A DNA stretch of 64,000 nt from Globodera rostochiensis (lineage: Eukaryota; Nematoda; Chromadorea; Rhabditida; Heteroderidae). The DNA lies in the NCBI GenBank assembly GCA_018350325.1, contig JAEVLN010000001.1, forward strand, positions 1,291,501 through 1,355,500, in the 5' to 3' direction. This document shows, in pieces, positions 24,794-36,533 of the stretch; within the stretch, counting starts at the first letter, position 1; the number at the start of each line of letters is the position of its first letter. The notes under the pieces were generated by a model. The model searched no databases. It had not been told where the DNA came from and was given only the letters and a program-made list of their open reading frames with translations. The translations under genes and the position numbers were made by a program.

Positions 24794-25795
24794 ATGACAT
24801 CCGACCAAAAATTGGCGAAGAACACTGCGACGGCGGAAGACCAACAGCAGATCAACCGATTTGCCCGTCTTCACAAGTCCTATATGTCGGCCAAAGTCAG
24901 TTAAGCTTGTAGACAAATAAGCAACAAGGAAAATAATGACAGACTAACATTTCTATTTCGAGAGTGATAGCAGATTCAAAATACCCAACATTTAGGAAAA
25001 AAAGTAGAATCCCGGATTAAAGCGTTAGGTTTCAAAATTAAAAAAAGCATAATGATAATTGCTTGGCTTTTTGGTTTAGCAAAATATGCTAGATTTGGTT
25101 GGAATTTTACAATAATTTCTCTTAGGAAAAATTGACGTCATTGGACAACGAGGCACAGAATTTGAACGACGCAGCGGACGAACTGCTATTGATGGATGAT
25201 GAGGCGGTGGCAAAAGTGCCCATTCTGGTTGGCTCGGTGTTCGTCCATTTTGATCAGGTTTGCGATTTGATTCAATAATGCCAGGAAGACCAATGTAAAG
25301 GCTGAGTCGGCCTCCTCCCTTTTTCTTAAATTTATTACTTTTCCTTACAAAATCGTTAAGATTTTCAACTTGTGTTACCATTGACATCGTCAAATGGTTG
25401 AAAATGAGTAAAACTTGCTCAAAGTAGCAAATTGTATCCGGGGCGTTTTCCATGCTCTGCCCGTTTTCAACCAAACCAACTCCCCTCCTCTCTTTCTCCG
25501 CCTTCCAATCAGTGTTCGATGACCGACCTTTGACCAAATCCATTCAGTGACCTCCGGTCCGTGATATTTTTTTTTCAAAATTTAATTTGTGAAAATGTTT
25601 AAGAAAACGGTCGATGAGCGGTTGGATCGGCTAAAGGCGGACACGCAGGCGGAGATGGACGCACTGCGGACGCGTATCCGTACGATGGAAGCGGAGTTGG
25701 CGGAATTGCGCGCGCTGTTGTATGCAAAGTTTGGCGAAAACATTCACCTGGAGACGGAGGAGGAGGGAGGCGAGACGACGAGGAACGGACTGTGA
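24794..25795 (+). CDS. pfd-4: prefoldin subunit 4
   Basis: Beta-type subunit of the hexameric prefoldin chaperone that passes unfolded actin and tubulin to the CCT chaperonin. Exons 24794-24895, 25126-25257 and 25604-25795 join in phase to 141 residues. Matching blocks: EDQQQINRFARLHKSY, LNDAADELLLMDDEAVAKVP, ILVGSVFVHFDQ and LYAKFGENIHLETEEE, close to animal PFDN4 along its whole length. Long heptad-rich helices flank the central hairpin, as expected. The acceptor of exon 3 lies at tttaag|AAAACG, inside an upstream ATGTTTAAG that could be mistaken for a start. It lies just downstream of the BIR gene. Confidence 0.93.
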
Positions 25796-26115
25796 GGGGT
25801 GGTCGAAAAAGCGGCGCAGAGAAAGAAAAACCCGGCGGCAGAGAGAGCAGACAGACAATTGATCAGACAGTCGATCGATCACTTCCCCTCTTCAAAATGT
25901 TTTTTTGGTGCTTACATTTGTTTGTGTTCTATTTTGCACAAAAGTGCCGTTCAAAAATGAACTGGTCCAAATTGAACAAGGATTTTATTTAGGAAGTCTT
26001 TCTAAAATTGGAATTTATCTTCAAATGTTTGTAAGTATTCCATTGTGAAAAGTAGTTAAATGCACTGGGTTTCTTTTGTAAGATTAAAACAAAAAAGGAG
26101 AAAATCGGGAAAGCT
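25796..26115. other. convergent spacer
   Basis: Lies between the 3' ends of prefoldin 4 (+) and the ground-like gene (-). No coding signal or repeat is seen. Confidence 0.5.
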
Positions 26116-28407
26116 TCAGGCCTTTTCTATTCCAAGGGGCCGGAAGGCGTAGCAGGTTACTGTAAATGCAAAATTAATTAAATAAAAACTTCATAAATTC
26201 CTACCCTTTCCGGACGTTGCTTGACAGTACGCGTCGGTGTATGCGACGTAGGCAAAGTCGCCATTTGCACAAATCACCTTCAAGTTTTGCAATTTTTGTT
26301 GATCAAACCTTTTTGATTTCTAAATATTACATTGATCTTCGAGAATAGCTTTTCCTCGGCCGCCTTTTGGATAGCGCGTTTCGACTCGCTTGGGTCAGAA
26401 GTGATGTGCTGGGGAGTTGGAAAATGGGTACTGTGTACTTACTACTAGGGTTGAGCGGGACCGGTACCGGGACCGGGACGGGATTTCCCGGTTTTTTCAG
26501 GTCCCGGTCCCGGTCGGGACGGGACTTTTTAAAATCTGAAAGTCCCGGTCCCGGTTTTTTGGTCCCGCCGGGACCGGGACCAACCGGGACTAAATTTACA
26601 CCCCTAATGATGGCATCATCGAGCGACAATTTCAATCTTTTTTACAAGTGCTCCCCAAAGAACTCGGTGTCTTAGTGGTTTGTCTTCCGGCAAGTCAAAT
26701 GTTTCTGTCGGGTTAGAGTCCGCTTGAGTACAAACATTTATTCTTTTTCCTCTACTCACATGATTTTCTTCCCCTAATAATAAAAATATTTTAATTTTAA
26801 ATATATTATATATTTTTTAATTAAGCTAAAACAAGAATTTTTGAAATAAATTAATCACATCTTCCTGAATTTTTGCTTCAATTTCCTTAACAAAGATTGC
26901 CAATTTTTGTAAAAATTTCTCCGGCGGCGCCTGTCGGCACCGCCGGTTATCCTTCACTCTTACGTAAACCAGTTTTTTTCTCTAAATTTCGAAGCAAAAT
27001 ACATAATTTTGCTAAAATTTTGATGAAATTCTTTAACAAAATTGAGTCAAATTTCAATTTTCTCGGCGGCGCCTATCGGCACCGCCGACCCCCACCCTCC
27101 CTAAAAGTAAATCTCAAAAAATGATACGATAAAATTGAAGTTAAAGACAATGAGGAAGATATTTTGAATAACAAAAAATTTTTTTTGTTTTACTATTGAA
27201 GATTACAAAAAAAAATTTCCCTTGAAAAGTCCCGGTTAGTCCCGGTCCCGGTACCGGTCCCGGTTGAAAATGTTGGTCCCGGTCCCGGGTTTTCTGGTCC
27301 CGGGAAGTCCCGGTCCCGGTTTTTCCCAAAAGTCCCGGTCCCGCTCAACCCTACTTACTACCTTTGGTTTTCTTTGTTTATTTGTTTTTTTAACATTTTA
27401 TTTCTTTAATAACAAAAGAAAACAAGTCCAGAATTGCAAAAATTACCCCATTTCTCTACGAATTTATTTAAAATTATCTATTTTATAAATGGTGTTAACA
27501 TGCGTACATTTTTGATTCAAAATCAAATTAACGTGAAAAAGAAGAACCTACCTCATTGATGGCCTGGCGGAGCTTTTCACTGTTGCATGTTGGGTCCTCC
27601 TCCTGCCCCTGGATAGATAATATAATCTACAATCAAAGATCAGCATATAATCAAAATTTAATTAATGAATTAGGACCTCGGCGGTGGGTGACGCAAATAT
27701 ACGCGCTCCGTGCATTTTGACGGCACGCGCAGCAAGGAAGGAGCATGGCGTGGCACATCCGCCACAGCAGTCGTTGGACGGGAAGAAGGGCTGTTGTTGT
27801 TGGCCTACGAATTTAAGAAAAATTAATAAAACGGATTTAAATATATGATTTTAAAAATTAAACTTTTTCAATTACCCATGCCGGTTGGATAAACGGTTCC
27901 GCCCATGGGAGGCCCAGTCAGATAAGGTGCAGCGCATGTGCACGGAGTTTGGAGAGGGCATGGGGGTGGTGGAGGGGGACAAAACACTGGAGGAGGACAA
28001 ATCACCTCAAAAAGATGAAATTCAAAACGAAAAATTGAGAAAAAATTTTACCGGGGGAGGACAAAATATGGGCGGGCATGGAGGACATGGGGGCAGAGGG
28101 GGTGGACAAGGCTTAAAAAACGATTTAGTCACAAAAACGCACCAAATAAAGCAATGAATAATATATGTGCATAAAATTATTTTCAAATAAATTTAGAAAA
28201 ATCCGTTTTAAATCAGCGTATCTTTTTATTGTTAATTTTATTTTATTTTTCTTCCACCATTGGAGGTAAAAGAATCGGGCACATTGGCGGTGGCGCACAC
28301 ATCGGCTGAGGCGGTCCACAAAGGCCCAAGCCTCCAAGAAGACCGTGTCCATCACTGAATTTGACGACAATTGCAGTCAAAATCAATGCGAAAAACCGTC
28401 TAATCAT
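26116..28407 (-). CDS. ground-like (GRL) domain secreted protein
   Basis: Nematode-specific family related to hedgehog-like proteins, secreted and usually cuticle- or epidermis-associated. It starts MIRRFFALILTAIVVKFSDG at 28407, a clear signal peptide. A proline/cysteine-rich region follows (CGPPQPMCAPPPMC, then further CPPP repeats in exons near 28040-28120 and 27890-27995). Then come DCCGGCATPCSFLAARAV (near 27690-27800), DPTCNSEKLRQAINE (27552-27610), a helix near 26338-26410 and VICANGDFAYVAYTDAYC (26215-26285). The last exon ends CYAFRPLGIEKA with stop at 26116-26118. The spaced cysteines and the F-A-Y-V-x-Y pattern are typical of the domain. One intron contains a complete 908-bp hAT-like element. 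Intermediate exon edges are approximate. Confidence 0.83.
26446..27353. mobile_element. hAT-type non-autonomous element, TAGGGTTGAGC family
   Basis: The ends are tagggttgagcgggaccgg and its complement. The exact 8-bp target duplication cttactac lies at 26438-26445 and 27354-27361. Sub-terminal arrays of ccgggac units on each side form the extended inverted arms. The AT-rich middle holds two hairpin modules (about 26922-26945 and 27064-27087). No transposase is encoded. It lies in an intron of the ground-like gene. Confidence 0.92.
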
Positions 28408-30257
28408 TTTTTAGGCAAAAAAATTAAACGATTATCTAAAATTTTATGGGTTGCTCAGAGCAGATTAGACGTAATAATTGGTCAAAAATATGAGAAACTG
28501 AAAATGTCTGAATTTGCAATAATTTTGTCGTAAAAATATTTTTAATTTAAATTCTTACGGAACCGAAATTAGTAAATGAATGCTGCTGCAAATATTTATC
28601 GTGGAATCCGGTCCTTAAAAAGGCCCTCCGACGACCCCAAACCCTTCCACCTCACAGCCGAAACCCACGTCATCGCCCGAGGCGCACCAAATCTCCAAAA
28701 AAATCGGTCACACCCACAGACGAAGAGCAGCACAATAACAATAACATTTGGACAAGGACGAAAGTCAGAACCGTTTCGAGGAGGGTTCCAATAGATTTCT
28801 TTCAATTTAAGAGTTTCAACAAAATTGTTAAACAATTTTAACATATGGCTAACGACCATTGAACGAGTGCCGACAAAAATTAACCAAAAATTTGACCACC
28901 GGACTCAAACTGTCGGTGCCGATGCCCTGGGGGCATGACCGACCTTTTCCAAACACAATGATTCATCGCTCCATCCATTCCATTGTCTTCTTCAGTTGCA
29001 ATTGCGTTTCGCTGACGTAAATGGGACGGACGGGGAAAGGTGAGAGGAAAGGAACACGACGATCATTTTCGACTTACATTATTAGTCAGTAGTCGGTTCC
29101 TGTTGCCGGCGCGTCGGCACTATCTATTTAAGTGCTTTGCAGTAGGGTTCGGATAATCGGGTTGGGGCCGGGCGGGCTTTTTTCCGGGCAACCCGAAAGT
29201 GGCCGGGCGGGCTTTTCCGGGCGGGCTTTTTTTGATTTTTTGTCCGGGCGGGCTTTGCCAGGCGAATATTTTTTGGTTTTTCGTCCGGGCGGGCTTTGCC
29301 GGGCGAATACCGGGCTTTAGCCCGGATTTTGGAAAAAATCCGAATACCGGGCGAATATTTAAAAATTTTTTTGAAACAGCTTAAAAGTTAGAGATTGATC
29401 ATTCCTGATCATGTACGATATAGACCAGGGATGTGTATCGTATCGTAATCGTAAATATCGTAATTTAGAGCCATATCGTATCGTATTTTCGCTAAAAATC
29501 ACCCGTATCGTAATTTTTGAGGCCTCAGATTCGGGAGGGGAGTCGGCGGTGCCGATAGGCGCCGCCGAGAAATTTTTGAATTTTTTACTCAATTTGTTAA
29601 GAGATTTTCATCCAAAATTTAAAAATATGGTACCTTTTTTTTGAAGTTTTTACGAATGCGAGGGCCCGGCGGTGCCGAAAGGCGCCGCCGGGGAAATTTT
29701 TTTGATTTTTGATGACAATTTGTAAAGAAAATTGGTCCAAAAATTACGAATTTTGCAAAGCAAAGGGGTTCCCTACTTGCAAAAATGACAAAAAAATATT
29801 CGGAAAATATTCGGTTTTTTGGGGCCGGGCGGGCTTTTTTCCGGGCTACCTAAAAGGAGCCGGGCGGGCTTTTTTTGGTTTTTCGTCCGGGCGGGCTTTG
29901 CCGGGCGAATACCGGGCTTTAGCCCGGATCGAATATTTCCTAGTCGGGCGCCCGCCCGGCCGAATGCCCGCCCGACCCGGGCGCCCGTCCGAACCCTACT
30001 TTGCAGTCTCCTTTAAAAAATTTTTTGTTTGTTTCAAATGTTTTTTCCTCATTTTTAATCAAATTTTTGAGTTTTCGATGTCACCCCAAATCTACTACGT
30101 TAGCATTTTGTTCAATTTCCACTCCTCTGACCCGCTGACTCAAACCAGAACACATCGCGCACTATGTTGTTTTAAGCACAGTCAAAAAAGCCGACACAAA
30201 ACGAAGAAATGTATTTAATTTTGCGATTGCCATGTACAAAACTATGGGGCATATCAC
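28408..30257. other. intergenic region holding a hAT-type element
   Basis: Upstream region of the ground-like gene and downstream region of the Arp gene. Apart from the element at 29143-29998 I see no gene. The stretch 28576-28860 is less AT-rich than its surroundings but has no recognisable exon. Confidence 0.5.
29143..29998. mobile_element. hAT-type non-autonomous element, TAGGGTTCGGA family
   Basis: The element begins tagggttcggataatcggg and ends gtccgaaccctac without its last base. An exact 8-bp duplication ctttgcag flanks it at 29135-29142 and 29999-30006. Both ends carry arrays of cgggcgggctttgccgggcg-like units. The middle holds two hairpin modules (about 29544-29567 and 29669-29691). 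No transposase frame is present. Confidence 0.92.
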
Positions 30258-33130
30258 TTAATCGGGCACTCTCTTTGTCGCCATCCACTCCTCCCGTGTC
30301 AGCGAACGCGGCTCCATGCAATCATCAAGTGCACCGAACATCGCACCTGAAAACCTTGTATACTTTAACGCAAAAAAAAACTAAATGCCTCCCCCCCCCA
30401 CCCGCAGTAATTGCCCACCTCCAAGCCATGCGCAGAACAATTGTGCCTTCATTTCGGCCGGGAACTGATAGAATCGAATGTCATGCAGCTGCTGTGACAG
30501 TTTTGGATGGTATCCGTCAGCGAGCATTCCGAGCAGTTCGGACTTTAAAAATTTGTGTATTCAGTGCAAAATTCAAATAGTACCTTAAGACGGGCAAGAA
30601 AGCCGGGCAGCCGCGTGACACCGCCGACCAGCAGCAAATTTCGCAGAAACTCGCGGCGTAAATCAATGGCAGCCTTAAAAACGGTATAAAATCATTTTGT
30701 TAATTTAAATAAAATTGGTCATAAACTGCAAATAGCAGAATTTTTCGTCACCCCCCTTCACTCAAAAAAAAATATCCAAAGCCTGGCTGGTTAAGGCTTA
30801 GCCTTGAATAATAAAAAACAGTGCCAAAGTGTGAAAAAAAATAAAATTTGATTTAGCAAAAATAAATAGGGAATGGCACGGCGGCAACTGCACACACATT
30901 GGCCACACAGTCCAATATCATTTGAGGCACTGAGCGCACGTCCTCCTCATCCCCAGCGCTGAACAATATTTCGGCAGCGCCCTCACGCACAATGCCGGGC
31001 ACAGTCAGCAAATGGGAAGTGCCAAACTGAAGCTCCGCGCCAGGAGCAGCTGCTGACGCATCAAAAGCATTTTCTTCAGGGTTGGCCACTTAAAAATGAG
31101 CTACTAATTCTACGGAATGATAAGGCAAAAATCATTGTTAATTTTAAAACCATAAAGCCCTGGCTCTCAAATTAAAATTGTTTTGAAGGAAAAATGTTAA
31201 AATGTTTGGAATTGCCCTCATTTTGACAACAAATTTGCACACAATGCGATTGTATGCGTTTTCCGCGCGCGGCCGTCGTCGCAAAACAGAAGCGCACAGC
31301 CACGTCCTCCCACAAGCGCATTTTGTCCGCTCGGTCCAGCTCGGCCTCGCTGAACACACGCCCTTCCGTATCGCCATCTGTTTAAAAAATATTTAAAAAA
31401 ATGTTTGTTCACAATACATACATACCCCCAATTCGTAGACGACCAAAGCGCACCATCAACCGGCGTACGTTTTGCTCAAGCGCCGTCGCACATGGGGACG
31501 AACTGGTCTCCAGATGATTCAGCATCAAAACGCCCTCCGCAACCTGGCAATAGGGATTTTAAATGCTTTCTATACGAAACGAAAAAACTTTCGATGAAGA
31601 GTATCGTGAAGGGATTAAAAAAACAATAAACATCTTATTTGTTAGAAAAGCGTTCTTTGTTTTGCTACAACCTATTGAAAATATGATTGATTTAAAAACA
31701 AAAAAAATTTGAGTACTTTAAAGAAAAGCCAGGCCTTAGGCTAGTACCGGGAAAAGCACAGCCTCGTCAGCGCCCAGGTCGACCACCAAGCAAGTTTTTG
31801 AGTTGAATGGGAATGTGCAGAGCAAATGAGACGGAGCGAACAAAACCTAAAATTCTTAATTTTCCATGCTTCAGAAACCAAACAAAAAAATTATATTACA
31901 GAATGTACACCGAGTGCTGGACATTCGAAGAGTGCCCGAGCGACGGCGTTTCGTTGCCAGGCCGGTGCCAACAGCGACTCGACTATCACCACACGCCTCG
32001 AGTTCACTGTGGTCAGTAACTTCCTGCACAATTTGGGCAAAATTTCTCCTTTTTTTTTTTTATTATTCCGTTCAAAAGTTTAAATCAAATAAAAAAAATT
32101 TTGTTTTTTTTTGTAATTTGCATAATTCCAAATTCATGGAACCTCTCGCAACCTGAAGACAATGTTTTTGAGAAATTTGACGAGCACTTCGTACTGTTCC
32201 TGCTCACTTCGCGAACGGTCAAAGATGTGCACCGGCCGTTGGAGGGAAGGCGGACCGTCCATTGGGTCCATAATTTCGCTACGAAAAATCTCTTGGGGCA
32301 AAAACTCGCCGGCAAAGCCAATTCTGCACCAAATAGGGATGAATTAGAGACAGTCATTTTAAGAAACGTTCAAAAATCAAATCAAATAAAAAAAAATCAT
32401 GTCTTAAATGAAAAAAAAAAAAAAAAAAATACGGATCTTTTTACAAAGTTACCCCATTAAAACTTTTTCACCCGCTTGCCTGGTCAGTCGAGTGCCAATT
32501 TCAATGGTAATTGCGGGCCGATTGTCAATTTTTGACGGAACCAATGACTAAAACACTGACCGATACGTTATATCAACAATATTTTTCCATAGATAAATCG
32601 ATCGAGTCTTAAATAATAAATTTTTTAGTTAAAATAGAAAATTTTCCCATAAGACGGAGATTGAATTAGTATTTTCATTTGGTCTATAGCGGACCAATTA
32701 GAACTTAACCTAGTGCTTCAAAATTTGAATTTTTCGGTAAGTCAAATCAAAACAAATATTCATCGGTTCTAAAGTCCAATCCTTACCAGTGACGGCGAAT
32801 AGCCGCTCACAGAGGACGCCACCGACGACTGGGCACTTCCAATTTGACTGAGAAGAGACCGACGTTGGAGCAGTGATTGCGCCAAATCGGTTGACCGTCG
32901 CTGAACAGCCGAGGCGGAGGACATCGCTGAACCTAAAAAAAATATGAAAATTGTTTAATGCAAAAATTTATATCATATAAACAAAATCTCAATTGCCGTC
33001 CATAAAACGGACCTTCTCGCTCCCTCTGAACGATGCTCGGTGACGGAGTGTTGCGCATGGAACGACGAAGCGAGGCACTTTGGCGCAAAGCAAGCGAGTC
33101 TTGTATTGACGCATCCCGCGAGGTGTTCAT
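30258..33130 (-). CDS. arp-11: actin-related protein 10/11 (dynactin pointed-end complex)
   Basis: Arp10 (Arp11) caps the pointed end of the dynactin Arp1 filament. It starts MNTSRDASIQDSLALRQ at 33130 with a Ser/Arg-rich leader of about 90 residues. The actin fold then runs RPAITIEIGTRLTR and GFAGEFLPQEIFRSE, then FLKNIVF, VNSRRVVIVESLLAP, TCLVVDLGADEAVLFPV, PGIVREGAAEILFS, RREFLRNLLLVGGVTRLPGF, YQFPAEMKAQLFCAWLGG and finally LTREEWMATKRVPD with TAA at 30258-30260. The phosphate-loop regions are degenerate compared with actin, as in known Arp10/11. The long N-terminal leader is unusual and its start is inferred. It is a divergent neighbour of the H3-like gene across 1.2 kb. Confidence 0.85.
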
Positions 33131-34350
33131 CACTTAAGCGGATTTATATGCGAAAATAATAAGCACCAGAAGATAGAGCCAAATCCGCATCAGGTGGTTC
33201 CGACAGTAGTTGATTTCGACAGTAAGTGATTTCGACAGTGAATTCCAAAAAAATGTTTCGAACTTGTTAGACATTTCGAATTTTCAACTTCTAAATGCTT
33301 TTTAGACCTGTACGTTATCCGTTTTGCTAAAAAAATGCATTTTAGGCTTGCCTCGAAAATTACAGATTTTTTGAATTGTTCGAATTTTTTACTTTTTCAG
33401 GGATTTTATATCATTTACGTGGGTCGAAATGCCTAAAAATACGAATTTAGACTTCTTGGAAAATTATAGAATTTTTAACAGTGGCACTGTCGAAATTTAC
33501 TGTCGAAATCACTTACTGTCGAAATCAACTACTGTCGGAACCACATGATGCCGCTAAATCATAACGGACCCGATTCAAGAAATCCAAGTAGCCCGGGTTT
33601 TTCTAACACCCGGATTACCGGGTCTTTTCTGGAAAATTTTTGAATAGCAAGTTGGGTGTGATACCAAAACATATGCCGTCCCAACAGAATATACTCTTAA
33701 GAATGAATTTATATCTTTAATGTTCCGAAACCCAAAAAATATGCAAAATTTTGTTTTTATTAGAGCTCGAATAGGACCGGCCTGGATTTTGCCGGGGCCT
33801 GTAGTCCTGATCCCGGTGATTTAAAAAAAAAGCAAGAGGAACTACCCGGATTTTCAGGACCCCCCGGATTTTTTGACCAGGCCCGGTCCAGGTCGGATAA
33901 AGCTGTGAAATCCGTGTACCCGTGGATGACGAAAAAAATATGTTGGATGGTCTATTCAAATATTCATTCATTTGTCATTCTGTCTTTTACGCCTAAATAT
34001 CCCCGTCCACAATATCGATCGCCATTTGGCATTTATTTGTGTTTCGACAGAAACAAAAGTTTTCCTCCGAACTCACAATAAGTGCGTGACTCCGGCACAA
34101 CAATTTCTAATCCGGCCAACCTGATTTTCTCATCTCAATCATACCGGGCCTGGCTCCAAAAATCGGTAAAATCCGATTCATAACACTTGGTCCGACCGGC
34201 AAAAATTTTGCTTAAAAATCCATTTCGGGGTTAGGCGGATCCGGTGATTTCGAAATTCCCGTCTTTAATCTAATAATCATTCCTAAAATGAATTGCAATT
34301 CATGTTTTAGCAGCCTACATTCTGAATTTCCTCCAAGTTTACCAATTTTA
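33131..34350. other. divergent intergenic region (Arp11 / H3-like)
   Basis: It contains the foldback element at 33194-33544 and CCGG-rich repeat fragments near 33590 and 33770-33900 that resemble the ends of the hAT-type elements. No gene is seen. Both promoters should be here. Confidence 0.5.
33194..33544. mobile_element. foldback element with about 46-bp perfect arms
   Basis: The left arm starts gtggttccgacagtagttga and continues with gatttcgacagtaagt-like units. The right arm is its complement, ending at 33544. Each arm contains internal repeats of a 16-base unit. No target duplication is convincing and no ORF is present. Confidence 0.85.
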
Positions 34351-35559
34351 ATGGCACGAACTAAGCAAACTGCAAAAAAGACACAATCTAAGAAGACTCA
34401 GGACGGAAGTAGCCAAAGTCAGCAGTTTCAGTTGCACACACTCAGAAAGCAGTTGGCAACGAAACGCGGACCGAAACGAGCGGTTGGCTACAAGGAATTG
34501 CCACCCGTGAAGCTCCATCAAAAGCGTTACCACAAGAAGGGTTTGTTTTGTTTTGGGATTTAAACATAGTGCAAAAAACTGAGAGAAGAAATAGAATTTA
34601 ACCATTTGAGAAGGTCGTTGACATTAAAAGATTTAACCGGTGTAGAATTTAACCATTTGAGAAGGTCGTTGACATAAAAAGATTTAACCGGTGTTGAGTG
34701 TCGTAAAGAGCAAAAATGAAAAAATTTCGAAATAATATTTAAAACAAAATGACATTTTTTGTTACCATTTGTCACCTTTGCTTTCGGTAACACTGCGAGC
34801 TTCAGGTATACAATTCGCCGCAGATAAAATGTTGAAACCAAACTAAATATTTTCAAATTTATCCAGGCGCATTGGCCCTCAAGGAGATAAGGAAATTTCA
34901 AAAATCTGTGAACTTGTTGATTCCACGCCGACGTTTTGTCCTTCTCGTCCGTGAGATTACGCAGGAATTGGGTGCAACGGCATACATGTGGAAGGCCCTT
35001 GGCCTTATAGCCCTTCAAGTTTGTTTTGTTTTTTAAAATTTTGGGGGCTGAACAAATCAGGTCAAAAATTTTCTCACCGCCTATCCAGAACTCCCAAAAA
35101 AGTATTTTGAAAATTTTTAACAAAAATGCAATAGGCGCGATAAATGCTCACCGGAAATCAAACTTTTTTTTTTGTAAAATTACTTGAGAAATGCAATTAG
35201 TAAAAAAATACACCTAAAAGTAGATTTTAATTTTATCCAAAAAATTCAAAATGTCGTCTCAAATAACCATCCCATCTTTTTGCTGACATTCTCAAATTCA
35301 GGAGGCGGCGGAGGCGTATTTGATTGGGCTCTTCGAGGACACCAACTTGTGTGCAATTCACGCCGGTCGAGTGACAGTTATGCCAAAAGGTTGCTTGGTT
35401 TTGTATTGAAATAGGTAAATATTTATTTGTTTATACATTTTCAGATATGCAGTTGGTTCGAAAAATCCGTGGCGAAGTCAGTTTTAATTTAAAGTTTATC
35501 TAACAGTTTTTCTAAATAAAATTTAGTCGTTCATTGCGCCAATGTCGTCGCAGCGTTAG
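34351..35559 (+). CDS. divergent histone H3, candidate centromeric H3 (CENP-A)
   Basis: Five exons (34351-34540, 34867-35018, 35302-35389, 35445-35476, 35527-35559) join in phase to 164 residues. The tail begins [15 protein letters not shown] and includes RKQLATKRG, clearly H3-derived but longer and with altered spacing. The fold follows: [78 protein letters not shown] and [16 protein letters not shown]-like features are the Trp and one extra residue in loop 1 (canonical H3 has none of these), EAAEA instead of EASEA, and HAGRVT instead of HAKRVT. Replicative H3 genes are usually intronless or nearly so and almost invariant in sequence, so this is a variant. An in-frame upstream ATG (34288) would add 21 residues but breaks the MARTKQTA start. 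The last exon is less certain; reading through at 35476 would give a different short tail. Confidence 0.87.
34598..34694. repeat. two tandem copies of a 49-51 base unit
   Basis: The unit begins aatttaaccatttgagaagg and ends aaaagatttaaccggtgt. The two copies are nearly identical and lie in intron 1 of the H3-like gene. Confidence 0.85.
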
Positions 35560-35810
35560 ATGAGAATTTCGATGTGCTGATTTGGTGGACAAACGATTTG
35601 AATGCGACCGAAAGCGTTTTTTTGACACATTTCCCCGGCATTGGAAGAGTTTTGTTGAAGCTCCTTGGACATAATTCATCAATCTCATAATTTGCAATCA
35701 AATTCACGAATAAAATATTTATTTCCAGTCGATAATATAATAGCCAAACTACTGAATTAGGTTATAACTTTATTCACAATTTTGTTTTAAAACAACAAAA
35801 AAAAACAATA

Positions 35811-36217
35811 TCAGTCGTCGACGCCTAATCCTCCAGCCAAGTCCGCTTCTCTTTGCGTGTGTGGCTTCTCTTTCAATGCGTGCAAGCGACGCTTGTGTCC
35901 TAGGAAATTTGGTTTATTCCATTTGTACTGCGCTCGGCCAAAATTTCACACACCTTTCGTTCGTTCGTGCCGCGCCTTGGCGTCGCCGTCCACAAAATGC
36001 CGATCGCAAGTAACACAATAGTGCTGACCACGCCCAGGGAGGTCGTCGTCCAACAATTGATTCTGAAAACGAGTCGGTCACCAACCAGTGACTTTCATTG
36101 CCAACAGACCTGTAGCTTTGCTACTTTGCCTGGTTTGATCAGATCAGCGTGGATCTCGTCCAGATCCCGTCCCGCTCTCTTTTTCGTCTTGTTTGACTGG
36201 GTGTGCTTTTTCGGCAT
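35811..36217 (-). CDS. ZNF593: ZNF593/Bud20-type C2H2 zinc-finger protein
   Basis: Shuttling factor for pre-60S ribosome export in the Bud20/ZNF593 family. Three exons start [20 protein letters not shown] at 36217. The core is [20 protein letters not shown], followed by [16 protein letters not shown] and [20 protein letters not shown], the characteristic family block with a C-x2-C...H...H finger and a basic C-terminal helix. It ends LAGGLGVDD with TGA at 35811-35813. The deadenylase gene lies upstream on the same strand with a 316-base gap. It converges with the H3-like gene. Confidence 0.9.
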
Positions 36218-36533
36218 CTGATACAAACAATGGAATTGGGACAATTTTGCACCTTTTTTTCAACCAAACATATGAACTTTGCGCATTTTTCCATACCAAA
36301 ATGTCGTCAAGATTTTCTCTTTAATGATGACAGATTTCAATATATTAATATTCGCGAGAGAAATGTGCAACAAAAATTGGTGAGAAGAAATCATTTTCCG
36401 TTTCATTCAATGATTTTTATAAGGGGGAGATTGTATTGTGGAAGCACAAATGAACATAAAATGAACGCCGAAGAATAAACACTGTTCACAAAATGATCAC
36501 TAGGCGAGAAATATATGAACATTTTGTTGACCT
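36218..36533. other. spacer between the ZNF593 and CAF1 genes
   Basis: Same-strand genes lie on either side. A possible short ORF on the plus strand has no resemblance to anything. The promoter or trans-splice region of ZNF593 is expected here. Confidence 0.45.

Noticed and set aside
26446..27353. LTR retrotransposon or CRISPR-like array from the repeated ccgggac units
   Set aside because: Repeats are inverted between the two ends, unit spacing is irregular and there are no spacers; the 8-bp duplication fits a DNA transposon.
34560..35123. 187-residue open frame on the minus strand, the longest but one in the window
   Set aside because: It runs antisense across introns and exon 2 of the H3-like gene, contains the tandem intron repeat as a repeated peptide, and resembles no family.
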